Source of the DNA: Diphasiastrum complanatum
Lineage: Eukaryota > Streptophyta > Lycopodiopsida > Lycopodiales > Lycopodiaceae
Assembly: GCA_029204225.1 (NCBI GenBank)
Contig: CM055112.1
Span: 21,518,578-21,582,577, forward strand
Length of the DNA stretch: 64,000 nt
Direction of reading: 5' to 3'
Made by a program: the position numbers and the translations under genes. Positions 1-19,334 of the stretch are shown here, in pieces (within the stretch, counting starts at the first letter, position 1; the number at the start of each line of letters is the position of its first letter). A model generated the notes under the pieces. That model made no database searches. It had not been told where the DNA came from and saw only the letters and a list, made by a program, of their open reading frames with translations.

Positions 1-114
1 GTACCAATGTGGTAAGGAAGTCCCTAAAACATGCGAGTACTTTAGGATGAATGGGAACTAGCCACTTCGACACGCAAAGGATGTAAAATAACTCACAACC
101 AGCAATACAAAAAT

Positions 115-1932
115 GTAAGTGAATGACGAAAGACCGGCGCACCATTTCTCTGCTACATATAAGGTTGTGGGGGTGACAATGGTAACAAAAAGTCTACCCT
201 TACTCCGAGCATCCCAAATGGACTTTCGGAAACAAAACCTCTCCAATTGAACAAGGGAAGAGTGGCCCTTCCCAAGTCGAGTGGTAGCTACTATCTCATA
301 CTGAATGTAGGACCAATGAAAAGTATTGCCAAAAAAGTGTGTGAAGAAACCACATCTAGGGGCTGTCCGTTGAAAATAAGTTCTTGACATTGCACCAAAG
401 CCCTAGAAGTATGAAGTCCATAACCTTGGTGTTTGCAATGTTCACCCCCAAGCCCCAACAACTACAGAAGGCTTGTAGACAATCTAACTGTCGTTGTAAC
501 CCATATAGTACCACATCATCGGCACAAAGAAGAACAACAATTAAATGTCGCCTAGTCTACAACCCGATCCACCAGATCCAACCAGTGAAAGAGAGCAGCC
601 CTGCTTCACCCCAATAGTGCTCCAAATATGCTTAGAAATACCATTGCCATGTTGAAAATAACCCAAAACTCTCTCATAAAGAGCCATCACAGCCAGAATA
701 ATATAAGTGGAGAAGCAAATGTCACGAAGTCTCTGAATGAGCAAGGAGCGTGGGATAGAATCAAAGGCTTTCCTGAAGTCTAACAAACAATAGTAAACCC
801 TCTCTTTTTTGTACCTAGCTCCTCAATAAGAGCTTGAAGGGTGAAGATATGATCGGTAGTAGAGTGATGGGCTTGGAACCTTGCATAGCCCAAAGCATAT
901 AATCTCTTATACTCAGCCTCTGAACTCACTGCAGATTGAAGGATGGTACCATGTAGATTCGCAAGAACACCCAAAATCATGATAGTGCAATAGCTACCAG
1001 GGATAATGGGGTCACCATTTTTGTGAATAGGGTGGATGATGTTGGTTCACCAAGAGGATGGGAAGCCAAAGACAACAATGTGATTGAGGAGAGCGGCTAG
1101 GGTGGGTGCAAGTAAGTCAGTAGCATGAATCGGTAGTTCAGGTTCAAGGTCCTTGATGTCTCTTGCCCGATGGGTCTTTAGTCTTGTAATGGCTGCAAAG
1201 ACCATATCAGAGGTGAAGAAGGTGAACTCAGATGGTCAGGGAGAGATAGATGGGTGAGTTTGTGGGGTGTATTGTCTAGTAGCATAGTCGGCCCAAATGT
1301 GGAGGTCATCCAGTAGAGGTGGTGGGGCACAAGGAATAAACTCACGCCAAAAAGTGCCAGAGCAAGAGCTAAAAAGAAGGTCAACAAGGCATTTTCCTTG
1401 GAGTCATCATAGGCACGCTTTTATGACGAAGTGTATGATTATATGATTGTTGGGAGGAACGGAGGAGGTGAGGGCATGAGTATGTGCATGAATGACAATA
1501 TGATGAAGGGAGCGACATTCCACGTCATACCACGGGGGGTGTCGAGAGCGAGATAATGAAGAATGTGCCCGTGCCCTTATGAGGCTTAGAGGGAAAGGCC
1601 AGAGGCGCAGAAGTGTGAAAAGATGTGGTAAGGAAAGCAACTTGCGATTCTACTGGACTATCATGAGGAAAGGAGCGGAGTTATGAGGCAAGAGACTCTT
1701 GGTAAACTAGCAGATATAGGGGGCTGAATGTGTATCTTGGTGCACAGGCAAGTGTGGGGTGAGAAGATGACTGAGTGGGTGGAAGGTGGCCAATAGCGAA
1801 AGAGAGGAAAGAATGATTAGAGAGGGTGGTGAGAGAGATATGAAAATTAGAGATGAGAGATATTGAAGATGGTGACCCATGAGGTAATCAACGACACTAT
1901 GACCGCCATTGTGAGGGTGACAAGTATCTTTG

Positions 1933-1934
<2 letters not shown>
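115..1934 (-). mobile_element. LINE B, truncated and decayed
   Basis: Reading the minus strand from right to left, this starts in the C-terminal part of the endonuclease (HSVVDYLMG near 1,880-1,900), passes through the linker and the reverse transcriptase (DFRKAFDS near 770, KQGCSLS near 600, a CADD version of the YADD motif near 520) and fades out near 115 after the conserved TRLGKGHSSLVQLERFCFRK segment. ORF1, most of the endonuclease and the C-terminal knuckle are absent. Frameshifts are frequent, so this is an old copy. Its right edge abuts a GA tract. Positions 1-114 show nothing recognisable. Confidence 0.85.

Positions 1935-2005
<71 letters not shown>
1935..2005. repeat. (GA)n microsatellite
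   Basis: Uninterrupted GA dinucleotides lying exactly between LINE B and a short LINE 3' end. Confidence 0.97.

Positions 2006-7119
<5,114 letters not shown>

Positions 7120-7184
<65 letters not shown>
7120..7184. repeat. (GA)n microsatellite
   Basis: Perfect GA tract between the 5' end of LINE A and the 3' end of LINE N. Confidence 0.97.
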
Positions 7185-7188
<4 letters not shown>

Positions 7189-9250
7189 TTTATTAATGTC
7201 TTTTCCATGCCAAAAGGCATATAAGATAGGTAAATGTACATGTCAAGTATGTAGTAACCATAGGAGCGTATGAAACGTCTCCAAAACAGTAACAAAAGTA
7301 GCAAATCTAGAGTAAAGCTATAAACTGAAATAGATGTGACGCTATAAGAAACATGTGGGAGCATGTATACTGCTAAAAGTCATGAGTGAGGTATGACGCT
7401 ATCATCTAGTCCTGTCCTGCTGATGCAAATGCTATAGAAGGATGTAATACGGCCTGCGGCATGAAGGGCCACTGGTGGTCTCTGACGTCGTCTGGGAGGA
7501 TGAAGAGGTCTCCTCGTGATAGGTCGTGTAGCTCGTGCTGCAACATGGGTATGTGTGGGACGCTGTCTCTAGTCCCTGTGGGCAAATAGGTCATCATCAT
7601 CATCATCGTCACCGTCATCAAATCATCCTCTCCTCCTGGAGAAGAAAGAAGTGATCTGAGGCTGAGAAACCTGACTCTGCTGGGCTTTCTGATACAAATC
7701 CTGTCGTAGTATAAACATCTCTCTATCATGAGTGCCGCGCATCGGGAATCCTCATAAGCTATGAGCGACCGTAAGGTGACAGGTGTGTCTCGGAACAAAC
7801 AGTGGTATCTCCCTCTGATCTCGTAATATACTGGGCACCTAAAGATAAAGTGCTCCTCTGACTCCACTTCCTCTAAAGAGCATAACTGGCAAATCCGCTC
7901 CTCTCTCGGGAACCTACCAGTCTCAATAGCCAACTGATGTGATGATACACGGAGCTGTCCCAATGTAAATCTGAGGCAATGTCATAGTCTCGAGTCCAAA
8001 TAATGTGGTAAGACCGGGAACCCTGCTATGTCAAGCTCAATAAAATGAGTCAAGTAGTAGCCGGGTTTAACCCCAAGCTAAGTACGGTCGAGATATGCCC
8101 GATATAAGATGCGCTTGATATATTGATGAGTACCTGAGGGGAGCTCTGTATTGGAGATACCAAATGACTCAAGGAGGAAATGGGATGCCTGAGAGAACCA
8201 CGATAGTCGATAACCCTGGTCATGAAGAAAGTGTGAGTGTCTGTGTATATCTCATATCCTCATCGACGGGCAGAGCTTGGATTCTCTCAATGTATGCGAT
8301 AAGCTGGAACGCGGCATATATCTGAATGGGTGGAATGTCAAACTTTGCAAGAAGGATCTCATGTGGAACCGAGGCTTCGCCTGAATCATACGAGCTAACA
8401 TGGTGGTCTGCAATTGTGAAATGCTGGCCCGATGTGATGAAGGGAGGCCGGTACACCATGTCTCTGCTGCATATAAGGCTGTGGGGGTGACAATAGTATC
8501 AAAGAGTCTACACTTACTGTGAGCATCTCGGATGAGCTTTTTGAAACAGAACCGCTCAAGCTGAACAAGAGAGGAATGCCCCTTCCCAAGTCGGGTGGTG
8601 GCAGCCTGCAGGCTGAAGGTAGGACCAGAAAAGAGCATCTCCAAATAGGTATAAGAGGAAACTACCTCTAAGGCCTGTCCATCTAGGATGAGCTCCTGGC
8701 GCTGCATGAAGGCTCGAGAAGTGTTGAAGACCATAACCTTGGTCTTCGCAGTGTTCACCCCCAACCCCCATCTGGTACAAAATCCCTGTAAACAATCCAG
8801 CTGCCTCTGCAAACCCTCTCTGGTCAGGGATACTAGTACTACATCATCCGCATAAAGGAGAATAGCAATCAAAATGGTGCCAAGTCTACAGCCACCCCCG
8901 CCACACTGTGAGATGACTCGCTCTAACTCATCAATATACAATCCAAAGAGAACCGGTGAAAGAGAGCACCCCTGTTTCACCCCAATGGTGCTCCAAATGT
9001 GATCAGATAGGCCACTGCTATGTCGGAAACATCCCAAGACCTTCTCATAAAGAGCCATCACTGCTAGAACAATGTCTATGGAGAAACCAAGGTCACGAAG
9101 TCTCTGAATGAGCAGGGAACGTGGTACAGAATCGAAGGCTTTCCTGAAATCCACAAAACAACAGTAAACCCTCTCTTTCCTATACTTAGCTTCCTCAATC
9201 AAGGCTCGAAGTGTAAAAATATGGTAAGTGGTAGAATAATGAGATCGGAA
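7185..9250 (-). mobile_element. LINE N, 5'-truncated
   Basis: The 3' end (AAAGCTTTATTAATGTC, hairpin 7,198-7,227) is intact. Going right come the 3' UTR, C-terminal region, Cys-His knuckle near 7,880 and a reverse transcriptase (YADD near 8,845). It closely resembles LINE D. The first PIP motif (QPQITSFF) is readable near 7,650 but lies in a shifted frame. The copy stops abruptly at about 9,250 within the RT, where gypsy sequence begins; ORF1 and the endonuclease are absent. Confidence 0.88.
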
Positions 9251-12200
9251 TACTCAAAGGTAAAGGGGTTAGCGTTCCTGAGAGAGTCAGTGGTACAACT
9301 TTGGAAGTAGAAAGGACATTGTCAACGGGCCATGAAGCTGAGTTGGGGTTTCGAAAGAGAAAGCTACCTACTATCAAAGATTTAAAACCTCCGAAGTTCA
9401 CTGGAGCAGTATCTATGAGAACTACTGATGCCGTTGAGAATTGGTTGCAAAAGTGGGAGAAAGCATTCCAGATGTGTGGCATAGACGATGAAACTGAGAT
9501 GATTGCTGAAGCCACATATCGTTTTCAAGAGTCAGCACAAAGGTGGTGGAGGAAGGTGGAAAAGGATGACCTAGTTCCAACCACATGGGAGGCATTCCGG
9601 CAAATGTTTGCGCAAAACAGGGTGCCTATGGATGAAGACAACAGAGCCATGCAACAATGGTCTTATTTGAAGCAGGGTAACTTGAGCGTGCAGGATTATG
9701 CAGACAAGTACTGAGAGGCTTTGTTACGCATTCTCAGGAAGTTCCTATGTACATGCAAAATATTTCACTTTGTGGAGGGACTTCGAGAGAGTATTCGCCC
9801 TTTCGTGCGGAAGGAGCAATCTCATGATTTGTGGGGAGCCATCCAGATGGCTTTGTATTATGAAGATGGGAAAAAAGGCCCGGATCTTGGTGCGGTAGCT
9901 GGTACAAGTGGTCAGCAACCTTGGGGACGCAAGGGCAAATGGAACAAAAAGAGAAAGTGTGAAGGTCAAACCAATCAGTGGCAAGCTCGGGGTGACCAAA
10001 GGAAGAAGGGTGTAGGGGCTCCAGAAGGCAAAGGGTTGTATGGGCAGCCCAATGCCCAAAAGGGTCAGCGTCCTTCAATGTTGTCGCCTCAGGACCAAGA
10101 ACGTGACCTCTGTTTTGGATGTTTGGGACAACATAGGTGGAAGGAATGTCCACGAAACTTGATGCGGACCACATATAATCTTCAGGTGGATCAGATGAAC
10201 CAGGTGATGACCCTATGACAGTGGACGAGATCGAGCAGGAAGCCAATCCAGATGTTCCACGCCTCATGAATGTTTCGGTGGTCAGGAGAGTGGACACGGC
10301 TCCACCAGCGCTTTTGTCAAAATCGGCTCGCCAAGGGTATCAATTTCCTAACACTTCTCTTATTGTTATGCGAGGACAGCTGTGTGGTAGAGATGTTCAG
10401 GTTCTATTTGACACTGGGTCCTCTCATAATGTGTTGAATTCAACTTTGGTACGGAAGTTAGGTGTGAATACTCAACCATCCCAGTACCAGTACACAGTGG
10501 AAATGGCTGATGGAAAGGGTACAGAGATTTGGGATAAGAGGGTTGTGGGCATTCCTCTAACTGTACAAAGTTACACAGAAGAGTTAGATTTTGAAATAAC
10601 ACGGCTTGCGCGGTTTGATGTGGTGTTGGGCATTTGTTGGCACACGATGCGGAAGCCACACATAGCCTGGGATACTCATGTGTATGAGTTCCAGTTTGAT
10701 GGTGTGATGCATTCCCTTCGTGGTGAGCAGGATGTGCCTCCTGGACCGCTTGTTTCAGCTACGCAGTTGCGTAGGATCCATGGTGAGTACATGTGTGTTT
10801 GCTTTCTACTTGATATGTCTACTAATACTAGTCAGAGTAGCATGCAGTGTGTGCAAACCAGTACTATTGCCAATTTGGATCAAGAGATTAGGAGAGAGTT
10901 TTCAGATGTGTTCATAGATGATCTTCCATCTGTTTTACCTCCTAAGAGGAATGTTGAACATAAGATTGAAGTAATACCCGGATCATGTCCTGTCAATAGA
11001 CGTCCTTACAAAATAAGTCTTAAGGAGGAAGAGGAAGTGAGACGGATGGTCGATGATTATCTGGCCAAGGGGCAGATACGACCTAGTTATTCCCCTTTTG
11101 CCTCTCCGATCATTCTTGTAAAAAAGAAGGATGGATCATGGCGTATGTGTGTGGATTATCGAGGTTTGAACAAGATAACTGTTAAACATCGATATCCTAT
11201 GCCACGTGTAGATGATTTGCTTGATGCCTTGAACTCGGTTCGGTCACTATGAGTATCTTGTGATGCCATTTGGATTGACTAATGCCCTAGCTACATTCAT
11301 GATGATGATGAATGATGTGCTCAGACCGTATATGGGTAAATTTGTCGTAAACTTTGTTGATGACATTCTGACTTACAGTGCAGGTGAGGTCAAGCATATG
11401 GCTCACCTTAGGACTGTGTTGTCTACTTTGAGGGAGAACACTTTGTTTGCCAATAGTAAAAAAAGTGAATTGTTTAAAAAAGAAATTGAGTATCTTGGTC
11501 ATGTAGTGTCTGCTGATGCAGTAAGGCCAGATCCTAAGAAGGTTGCTGTGATCGTTGCGTGGCCTGTGCCAGCTGATTTGACAGCACTCCGTTCTTTTCT
11601 TGGATTGGCAGTATTCTATAGAAAATATGTTAAGAAATACTCCTATATTGCAGCACCTTTGACTGATTTGACTCAAAAGAATAGATTTGGTGAGTGGACT
11701 GAACTGCAGCAAGCAAGCTTTGATCAGTTGAAGCAAGCTATTGCTGAGTGCGTCACTCTAAAGATTGTAGACCCTCAAAAGCCCTATGTTATAGATACGG
11801 ATGCGAGTGACATTGCTGTGGGAGCTGTTCTGATGCAAGAGGGTAGGCCTGTGGCCTTTGAGAGCAAGAAGCTCAACCCTGCTCAGAAAAATTATTCAAC
11901 TCATGAGAAGGAGTTGTATGCCATAGTTCATGCATTAAAGGCATGGAGGCATTATTTGTATGGATCGGAATTTGAGGTATTCACTGATCATGATACCTTG
12001 AGATACTTTTGTAAGCAGCCAGACCTTAGAGGTCGGCAAGCAAGATGGTCTGAGCTCATGCATGAATCCCTAATGGAGATTCGGTACAAGAAAGGTGCCG
12101 AGAATCGTGTGGCAGATGCACTATCTCGTGTGATGTATCAGATGTCATTTGTAGTCATTGAAAATGACTTACTGTCTGAGATAAGAAAGGCTCAGCAGGA

Positions 12201-14335
12201 AGATCCTCACTGTAAGAAAGTGGAACAGGAGGTGAGTCATGGCCATGCCGAGTCTCAAAAGGAGAGCTCTTCTACCTTGGTTCGCACTTATCTTAAGTAT
12301 TCCATAGAAGATGGAATAGTGATGAGAAATGGCAAGGCTCTTATTCCAGCTTGTGAGGTGCTGCGAAAGAGGATCTTGCATATCTGTCACGATAGCCCTA
12401 GTGCTGGTCATCCTGGTGTGGATAGGACCTATGAGTTGGTACGACGTAACTTTTGGTGGTCGAGACTTAAGAAAGAAGTAAACCATTATGTGACACATTG
12501 TTTTAAGTGTCAAGTTAATAAGGCTGAAAGGATTAAAGTGCCTGGATTATTACGCCCGTTACCTATACCAGAAGGGAGATGGGAGAGTATTTCCATGGAC
12601 TTTATTACATGTTTACCGCGTACGCAGCAGCAACATAATGCTATCCTAGTTGTGGTTGACAGACTCATGAAAATGGCTCGTTTTATCCCAACTAGTAATA
12701 AGATTGATGCACCTGGTACGGCTGATTTGTTTATACAGCATGTATTCAGACTTCATGGATTACCTAGATCCATTGTGTCTGACAGGGATTCTCGTTTTAC
12801 TGGCAATTTCTGGACTGCAGTATTTGAGAAGTTAGAGGTGCAGTTGGGAATGAGTAGTTCTGATCATCCTGAAACAGATGGGCAGACTGAGAGAGTTAAC
12901 CAAACCTTGGAAGACATGCTTAGGGCGTATGTGAGTGAAAGGCAAACGCAATGGGAACGTTACCTACCATTGTTGGAGTTTGCCTATAATGATAAAAAGA
13001 ATGCATCTACGAAGATGAGTCCTTTCGAGCTAAATTATGGTTTTAGACCAGCTAGTCCAGTTACTATAGGTATGCCTCATAAGACACCTAGTGCTATGGA
13101 ATTTCTAACTCACATGCAACAGATGTTGGAGTTAGCTAAGGAAAATGTAAAAGCGGCGATGGATCGGGCAAAGACATATGCTGATCTGGATCGTACGCCA
13201 AGAGAGTTCGAGGAAGGAGATATGGTATTTCTCAGGATTCCAAAGGACTCGAAAACCCTAAAGACAGGGAAGTGGTATAAGTTGTCACCTAGATATTGTG
13301 GACCTTGGAAAATTGTTAAAAAGATTAATAGCGTTGCTTATGAATTGGATTTGCTTGGTGGTTGTAAGGTTCATCCTGTTTTTCATGTTTCACGCTTAAA
13401 GAAGGTTTTACATGATGGTGATAACTTGTTGGCTGATGGCCTTGTATTGTTTCAGGAGCATGGGGAGGTGATGCATGGACTAGCGAGAGTATTGGACCGG
13501 AGGCATAGACTGTTGCGGAATTGTTTGCTCCGTGAGTACTTGGTTGCATGGCATGGACGACCTCTCAGTGATGCTACTTGGGAGACCGCGCATGGGTTGC
13601 ATGCACAGTATCCAGACTTTGCCATCGAGGATGATGTCATCTGAGGAGGGAAGGGATGTCACATGTACTTTGAATCCCCTTGCCCAATGTATGGTAAATT
13701 ATAATTATTAAATTGTAAATGGCTAAGTCACCGGCCTGTGGAGACAATTGTAAATTGCAATGTAAATATTTGTTATAGTGACTAAATACGAGATGGCCAA
13801 GGAAGTACTGGGTCTCATGAGAGTCTGCTGGACTGACCTCCTAAAAAGTAGGAAGGGTTGACTGGTCAACGTGACATGTGTCACATGCTCACTGGGACAC
13901 TTGGTCCAGTGCATGAGTGACACTTGTCAGATGGTCAATGGACGGGTCAACAGGACATGTGTCATATGCTCATTGGGACACTTGGTCCAATGCATGAGTG
14001 ACACGTGTCAGACTGTCCACCTACTAGCTTGCCTATGTGTCAGGGTACTGCCAAGTGGCAAGTGTCGGCTGTGCATGGAGTTTGCCATGTGTCGACGTTA
14101 GGATGTGTCAGGGTTAAGGGGTGCTTGAGGGGATATAGGGTGAGCCTTGTCAGGCATTCCTCATTATGATGATGATTATGGTATTCCTATGCAGCTATGG
14201 TTGGGAGGAGACTTGCAGCAAAGCTCTCATGTTTGCTTGTTGATCTATGTACATTCGCTTGAAATTAATAAAGTGACGGATTTGCTGGGTAATTCTGTGT
14301 ATTTACTTAGGGTTTGTGAGCTTGTGTGCAACATC
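9251..14335 (+). mobile_element. Ty3/gypsy chromovirus fossil, 5' end missing
   Basis: Parts in order: gag (from about 9,300), zinc-knuckle-like motif (about 10,110-10,150), protease with DTGS (about 10,410), reverse transcriptase (about 10,970-11,500), RNase H (about 11,780-12,060), integrase zinc-binding and core regions (about 12,380-12,930), chromodomain (about 13,480-13,640), a purine tract, then a 3' LTR-like region starting TGTCACATG at about 13,656, with an AATAAA near 14,265. No matching 5' LTR is present. It is broken, with roughly three interruptions besides the lost 5' end, yet the integrase region is long and clear, so it is not very old. Confidence 0.88.
13866..14025. repeat. 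Tandem duplication of about 80 bp in an LTR-like region
   Basis: Two adjacent copies of a block containing GACATGTGTCA..GCTCA.TGGGACACTTGGTCCA, about 85-90% alike by eye, rich in short GTGACA/TGTCAC inverted words. They lie in the U3-like part of the chromovirus 3' LTR, where duplicated enhancer-like blocks are common. Confidence 0.75.
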
Positions 14336-14339
14336 TCTC

Positions 14340-17235
14340 CATTGTCCCTTCGTCTCCTCGTCCTCCGACATGCTTTTGTCCGACGTTACAGGTCTGCAGA
14401 GTTCGTTAATCTTCAGCAGAAGCGTCTTTGCTTTCGTTGTAAGAGTCCTGACTATTTTGCCCGTGGTTGCCGTCAGCCTCTCCCTACTACTACTGCTGCA
14501 TTTTACCATGAGGGCACTACTCCAGATGATTCTGATATCTACATTCATATTTCTGATGAGCCTGACCTATCCTCTGAGCCTTCCATTGATTTACTTCCTG
14601 CTACTTGCCATGCTCAGCTTGCCTATGCTACTTGGACAGGGTGTCCTAGTCCTCGTTCCATTCGGTTACGTGTACGTATTACAGGTCGTGAGTATATTGC
14701 TTTAGTTGATACTGGCAGCACTCATTCTTTTATTAGCAGTTATATCACTAGTCGGATCCGTGCTTCACCTGTTCCTGCTTCACAGCCTCTCACAGTTGAG
14801 GTTGCCAGTTCCCATTCTTTTCCTAGTTCTCAGATGTTTCAGCGTTTACCATACCGCATTGGAGATTTTTTTGGACAGGCAGATCTTTACATTATTCCTA
14901 TGGAGCGTTATGATCTTATCCTTGGTGCTGATTGGTTTGCATCTCTTGGAGCCGTTACACTGGACTTGACACAGCAGACATTGACATTTGTACATGATGA
15001 TGCAGTTACCCACACTTGTTGGCATTGATTCTCAGGGAGACTTCCAGTTGATTACTGGGAAGCAGTTTATTCGCAGCCTGCCGAAAGCTCATTGTGCAGC
15101 CTTATTATGTGTTCAGCGGGCAGTTCCTCCAGTTCCTCCAGTTTCTACTCCAGCAGCTGTTCCTCAGGCGATCTCTGACTTATTACATCCGTATGCTTTT
15201 GTCTTTTCAGAACCTACGACGCTACCACCATTACGTCACGTGAACCATCATATTGACTTGCGTCCTGGTTCTGCTCCTCCTTCCCGTCCCCCTTATCGTA
15301 TGTTTCGATCTGAGCGTGATGAGCTTGAGCTCCATATTACTGCCTTGTTAGATCAGGGTCTCATTGTTCCTAGTCACAGCCCTTTTGGTGCCCCTGTTCT
15401 CCTTGTTAGTAAGAAAGATGGTACCAGACATCTTTGTATTGATTACCGTGCTTTAAATAAGTTGACTATTCGTAATCAGTACCCTATTTTACACATGGAT
15501 GACCTCTTTGACCAGCTTGGTACCTCTAAAATCTTTTCCAAGATAGACCTTTGTTCTGGATATTACCAAATCAGGATGCACCCTTCTGACGAACATAAGA
15601 CCGCTTTTCGTACTCATCTTGGTTTATATGAATTACGTGTTCTTTCTTTTGGTGTTACTAATGGCCCTCCTACGTTCCAGAATGTGATGAATAACGTCAT
15701 GCGTCCGCTTCTTGGTCATTGTGTCTTGGTTTATTTTGATGATATTCTTATTTTTAACCAGTCTCTTGCTGAGCACGTTTCCTATCTTTCCTTTGTATTT
15801 CAGTTACTTGTACATCACCAGTTATTTGCTAAGTTGTCTAAATGTTCTTTTGCTGTTGCCGAGATGGAGTTTCTTGGTTTTCTTGTTTGTAATGGCCACA
15901 TTCGTCTGGATCCTCATAAGGTTCAGGCCATCCAGGATTGGCCTATACCAACTGATATTCATCATGTTCGTATGTTTCTTGGGTTAGCCACTCACCTTCG
16001 TCGTCCAGTTCCTCATTTTGCCACTATTGCAGCTCCTCTTCATGCACTTTTGAAGAAGTCTAGTACTTTTCTTTGGACTTCTGATTGTCAGCCCGTGTTT
16101 GATACTCTTCGTCGTGCTGTTGTTGATGCTGCCGTTACGTGTTTATCGTTGTTTGATCAGAAGTTTCTTGTTGAGACTGATGCTAGTAATGTTGGTTTGG
16201 GTGCTTTACTTCGCCAGTCACAATGCATTATTGCTTATGAGTCGTGTCGTCTTCGCTCTTATGAGCAACGTTATTCTGTGCATGAGAAAGAACTTCTTGC
16301 TATTATCTATGCTCTTAAGAAGTGGCGTCATTATCTTTATCGAGTTCCATTTGACATTATTACTGATCACCAGTCTTTACGTTATCTGTTTTCTCAACGT
16401 GACCTTCGTGATCGTCAATTTCGTTGGTTGCAGTTTTACAGTCTTTTAATTTTTCCATATTGTATCGTCCTGGTCGTGCTAACACTGCTGCTGATGCATT
16501 ATCTCGTCTTCCAGCTTTGTTGAATACACTCGTTTCTACTATTCCTACATGGTTTGATGATCTACCTGCAGCATACCTTACATGTTTTGATTTTCGTGAT
16601 GTTTATAATTCTGCCCCACCTGTTTCGTCCCGTCCTCATCAGGTTTACTCCATTGTTGACAACCGTCTTTATCGTTATGATTCTCTTTGTATACCTAGTT
16701 CCTTGGTATCCATTCCCAATTGTTGTCGGATGCTCATTCCTCTGCTGTTGGGGGTCACTTTGGTTTTCAGAAGTCTTATGCTCGTCTCAAAGACCATTCT
16801 ATTGGCCCTCTTTTCGATCTGAGCTTGCTGTACTTATTCGTACCTGCCCTTTCTGTCTTCGTAATAAGTACTCCCGTGCTAAGTCTGCTGGTTTGCTCCA
16901 AAGTTGGCCTATTCCTCATCGCCAGTGGACTGATATATCTATGGACTTTATCCTTGGCCTTCCCCATACCCAGCGTGGTCACGATTCATGTATGGTGGTA
17001 GTTGACAGGTTCTCGAAACAGGCACATTTTATACCAGTTTGCAGTACTATCACAGCAGTGTGCACATTTGTTCCTATCAGAGATTTTCCGCCTGCATGGA
17101 TTTCCTCGTTGTTGTACGTTCGCATCCTCCGTTGGCTATGGCTCCATCTAGCATGACTATGGCGGTCTCCCAACTAGTCTACACTATGGCTTCTCCAACT
17201 AGCTTGAGCAAGAGGATGGAAAGAGCACTATGAGC
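14340..17235 (+). mobile_element. Ty3/gypsy fossil, truncated at both ends
   Basis: Parts: gag end with zinc-knuckle-like motif (about 14,435), protease (DTGSTHSF, about 14,710), reverse transcriptase (about 15,240-15,800, YFDD near 15,735), RNase H (about 16,150-16,440), then partial integrase (about 16,720-17,100). It is a different lineage from the left neighbour and related to the element at 43.5-46.35 kb. No LTRs recognised. It is broken, with a few interruptions and loss of both ends. Confidence 0.85.
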
Positions 17236-19334
17236 ATAGGGTGAGTATTCTGATGGATAAGATCCACTCTTCTGAATCTCTTTTCTCTACTTAGCAACTA
17301 AAAATGACGGCTTAACCTAAATGATAAAACCCTAATCTAAATCTCCTCCTCTAAGGCTTACCCTACTAGAGAATGGAGGGCCTGGATTAACTTAACCTGT
17401 TGCCAGATAAATAGTGTACAGTACAATGTGAAGTAACACAATACATGAAACCACACAAGGGAGAACACTCAGACAAGATAGGCATGCATTGTAAATGAGG
17501 TTCTTCTCGAAAAATGGACTCTTCCACTCCTATTTATACTTGGAGTGGTGGTCACTTACAGAAATGCACTGTGGGACAAGTAAGCCTCGTAGACTAACTT
17601 AACTTTGAATCACACTGGTGCCATGGGACAAACCCCCAATAGGCCTTTGTGACTAACTTTTACATAACTTGAAATCACATATCTATGTGCAGTGCCCATG
17701 ACAGTTTAAACTTAGAACTAAATAACTTAAGCCATTACGGATACCGCAAAAGCCTAAACTTGATGGGCAAGTTCTACGTTTCAATCCTATCCTGGGTGCA
17801 GCTTGTAGATGTGGAACTTTTTGTAAAGTGCTGCTCTGTAGGAGATGAAGCTTTGAAGAAGTATGAGCGTCTCTAGAAGATTTGATGTGGATCATATGGG
17901 AGTTGGCTCTTTGATGGGTTGTATTTCCAAGTGCCCACGCTGATGATCCAATGGATGATGTACATGACCTTAGTATTTTTTTATTTTTTTATTTTTTAGT
18001 TTTAGACATGATGTGAATGCCACACAAGAGATTACTGAATGGCGGTGAGAGGAAGATGGAGTGGGTGTGACAGGGGGTGTTGTAATCTCAAAAGTGGTAA
18101 AGGTGGATAAATGGATGTTGTTGGATGGATCAAAATTCCTTTGCTCATTACTGTCTTGCAAAAGCACTTTTGTCAGCAGAGGTTTCCCGTTTGACGTTTC
18201 TTGCAACTGTTAGAATTCTTCACGGAGTTCGAGAGTTTTTTTTTTTTTTGTTTTGGATTTAAGACATGGCTCATTATAATTGTTGAGAACCTCTAACATC
18301 CTTGAGTTTGTTGCTTCAAGCGCCACGAACTTCATGTATGCTGCATATGTCGTAGATTTGTCTACTTCACAAAGTACTGTAGTTGATAAACTAGAGCACT
18401 GCAGATTGATCCATCGGGGAGGAATGAAGACTTGAGACAAGGATGGGGGAAGTGAGATGAAGCTGCAAGATGTATTATATGGTGGAACATGAGGGAATGA
18501 ATGGATGATAAAAAGGAATGAGATGGGTCTTGTGTGGATTTCCATATCTGTTCATAATATAACCAATACTCTTTGTAAAATTCTCCATGGAATCATCATT
18601 GCTCGCCTTTGAAAATAGCTTTGTCATTGAGGTTGTGCGCTCATAGCTTCAATCTCTAATTGACTTGAGATTTCTTCAATTTACGTAGGCCTATGGGATG
18701 TCGCTCTGACAAAACTTGAAATAACAAAAAAAATGAAAAATTATAGCAGATAACTCTATAGAAGGATTTGCATGACACTGTTAGACCAAACTCTTGCAAT
18801 CCAGTATCGAACTTGGCACAAGGCCATAGCTACAGTGTTACAAAAGAAAAACAAGTGATAACATATAACATTTACGTAGCATGTAATAAGACAATTATGT
18901 CTTAGATTACTTTCACTCAGATAAAACATACAGGTTATCATCTAGACACAAAACTCATGATTCATCAGGCGGTAGCTCAAAACTTGGCTCCAGGGTATGA
19001 TATCAATTGCTTGGTCATAGAGACGTAATGAAGACACAGATATGAGATGGTACATTCTCGGTCTTATCTATGAATGATGTTTGAGATAGACCTTACTTGA
19101 TTGCTAGATAGGATGTAACTGTATTTGGATTGGAAGCAACTATGTATCCGTGGATGACAAACGAATCAGTAAGACTAGACGAGCCTAGACACATCTAATA
19201 CTACTAATTTTAGTAAGGTGCAAATGGATCAACTTGATGAGCAGGCACATTGGTATCTTCTAGATAATACATCGCTGGGTCTATGTAGTCAGAATCAACT
19301 TGTGTGATAGACGATGTAGCAATATGTTGACTCT
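17236..19334. other. No recognised gene
   Basis: AT-rich sequence with short poly-T runs (about 17,975-17,998 and 18,235-18,250). No coding similarity or structural RNA recognised in either strand. It may be old transposon or intergenic DNA. Confidence 0.5.

Noticed and set aside
14303-14548. Antisense and shifted open frames within the gypsy elements (for example 14,303-14,548 and 15,712-15,987)
   Set aside because: Shadows of the element's own coding strand; no domain similarity.
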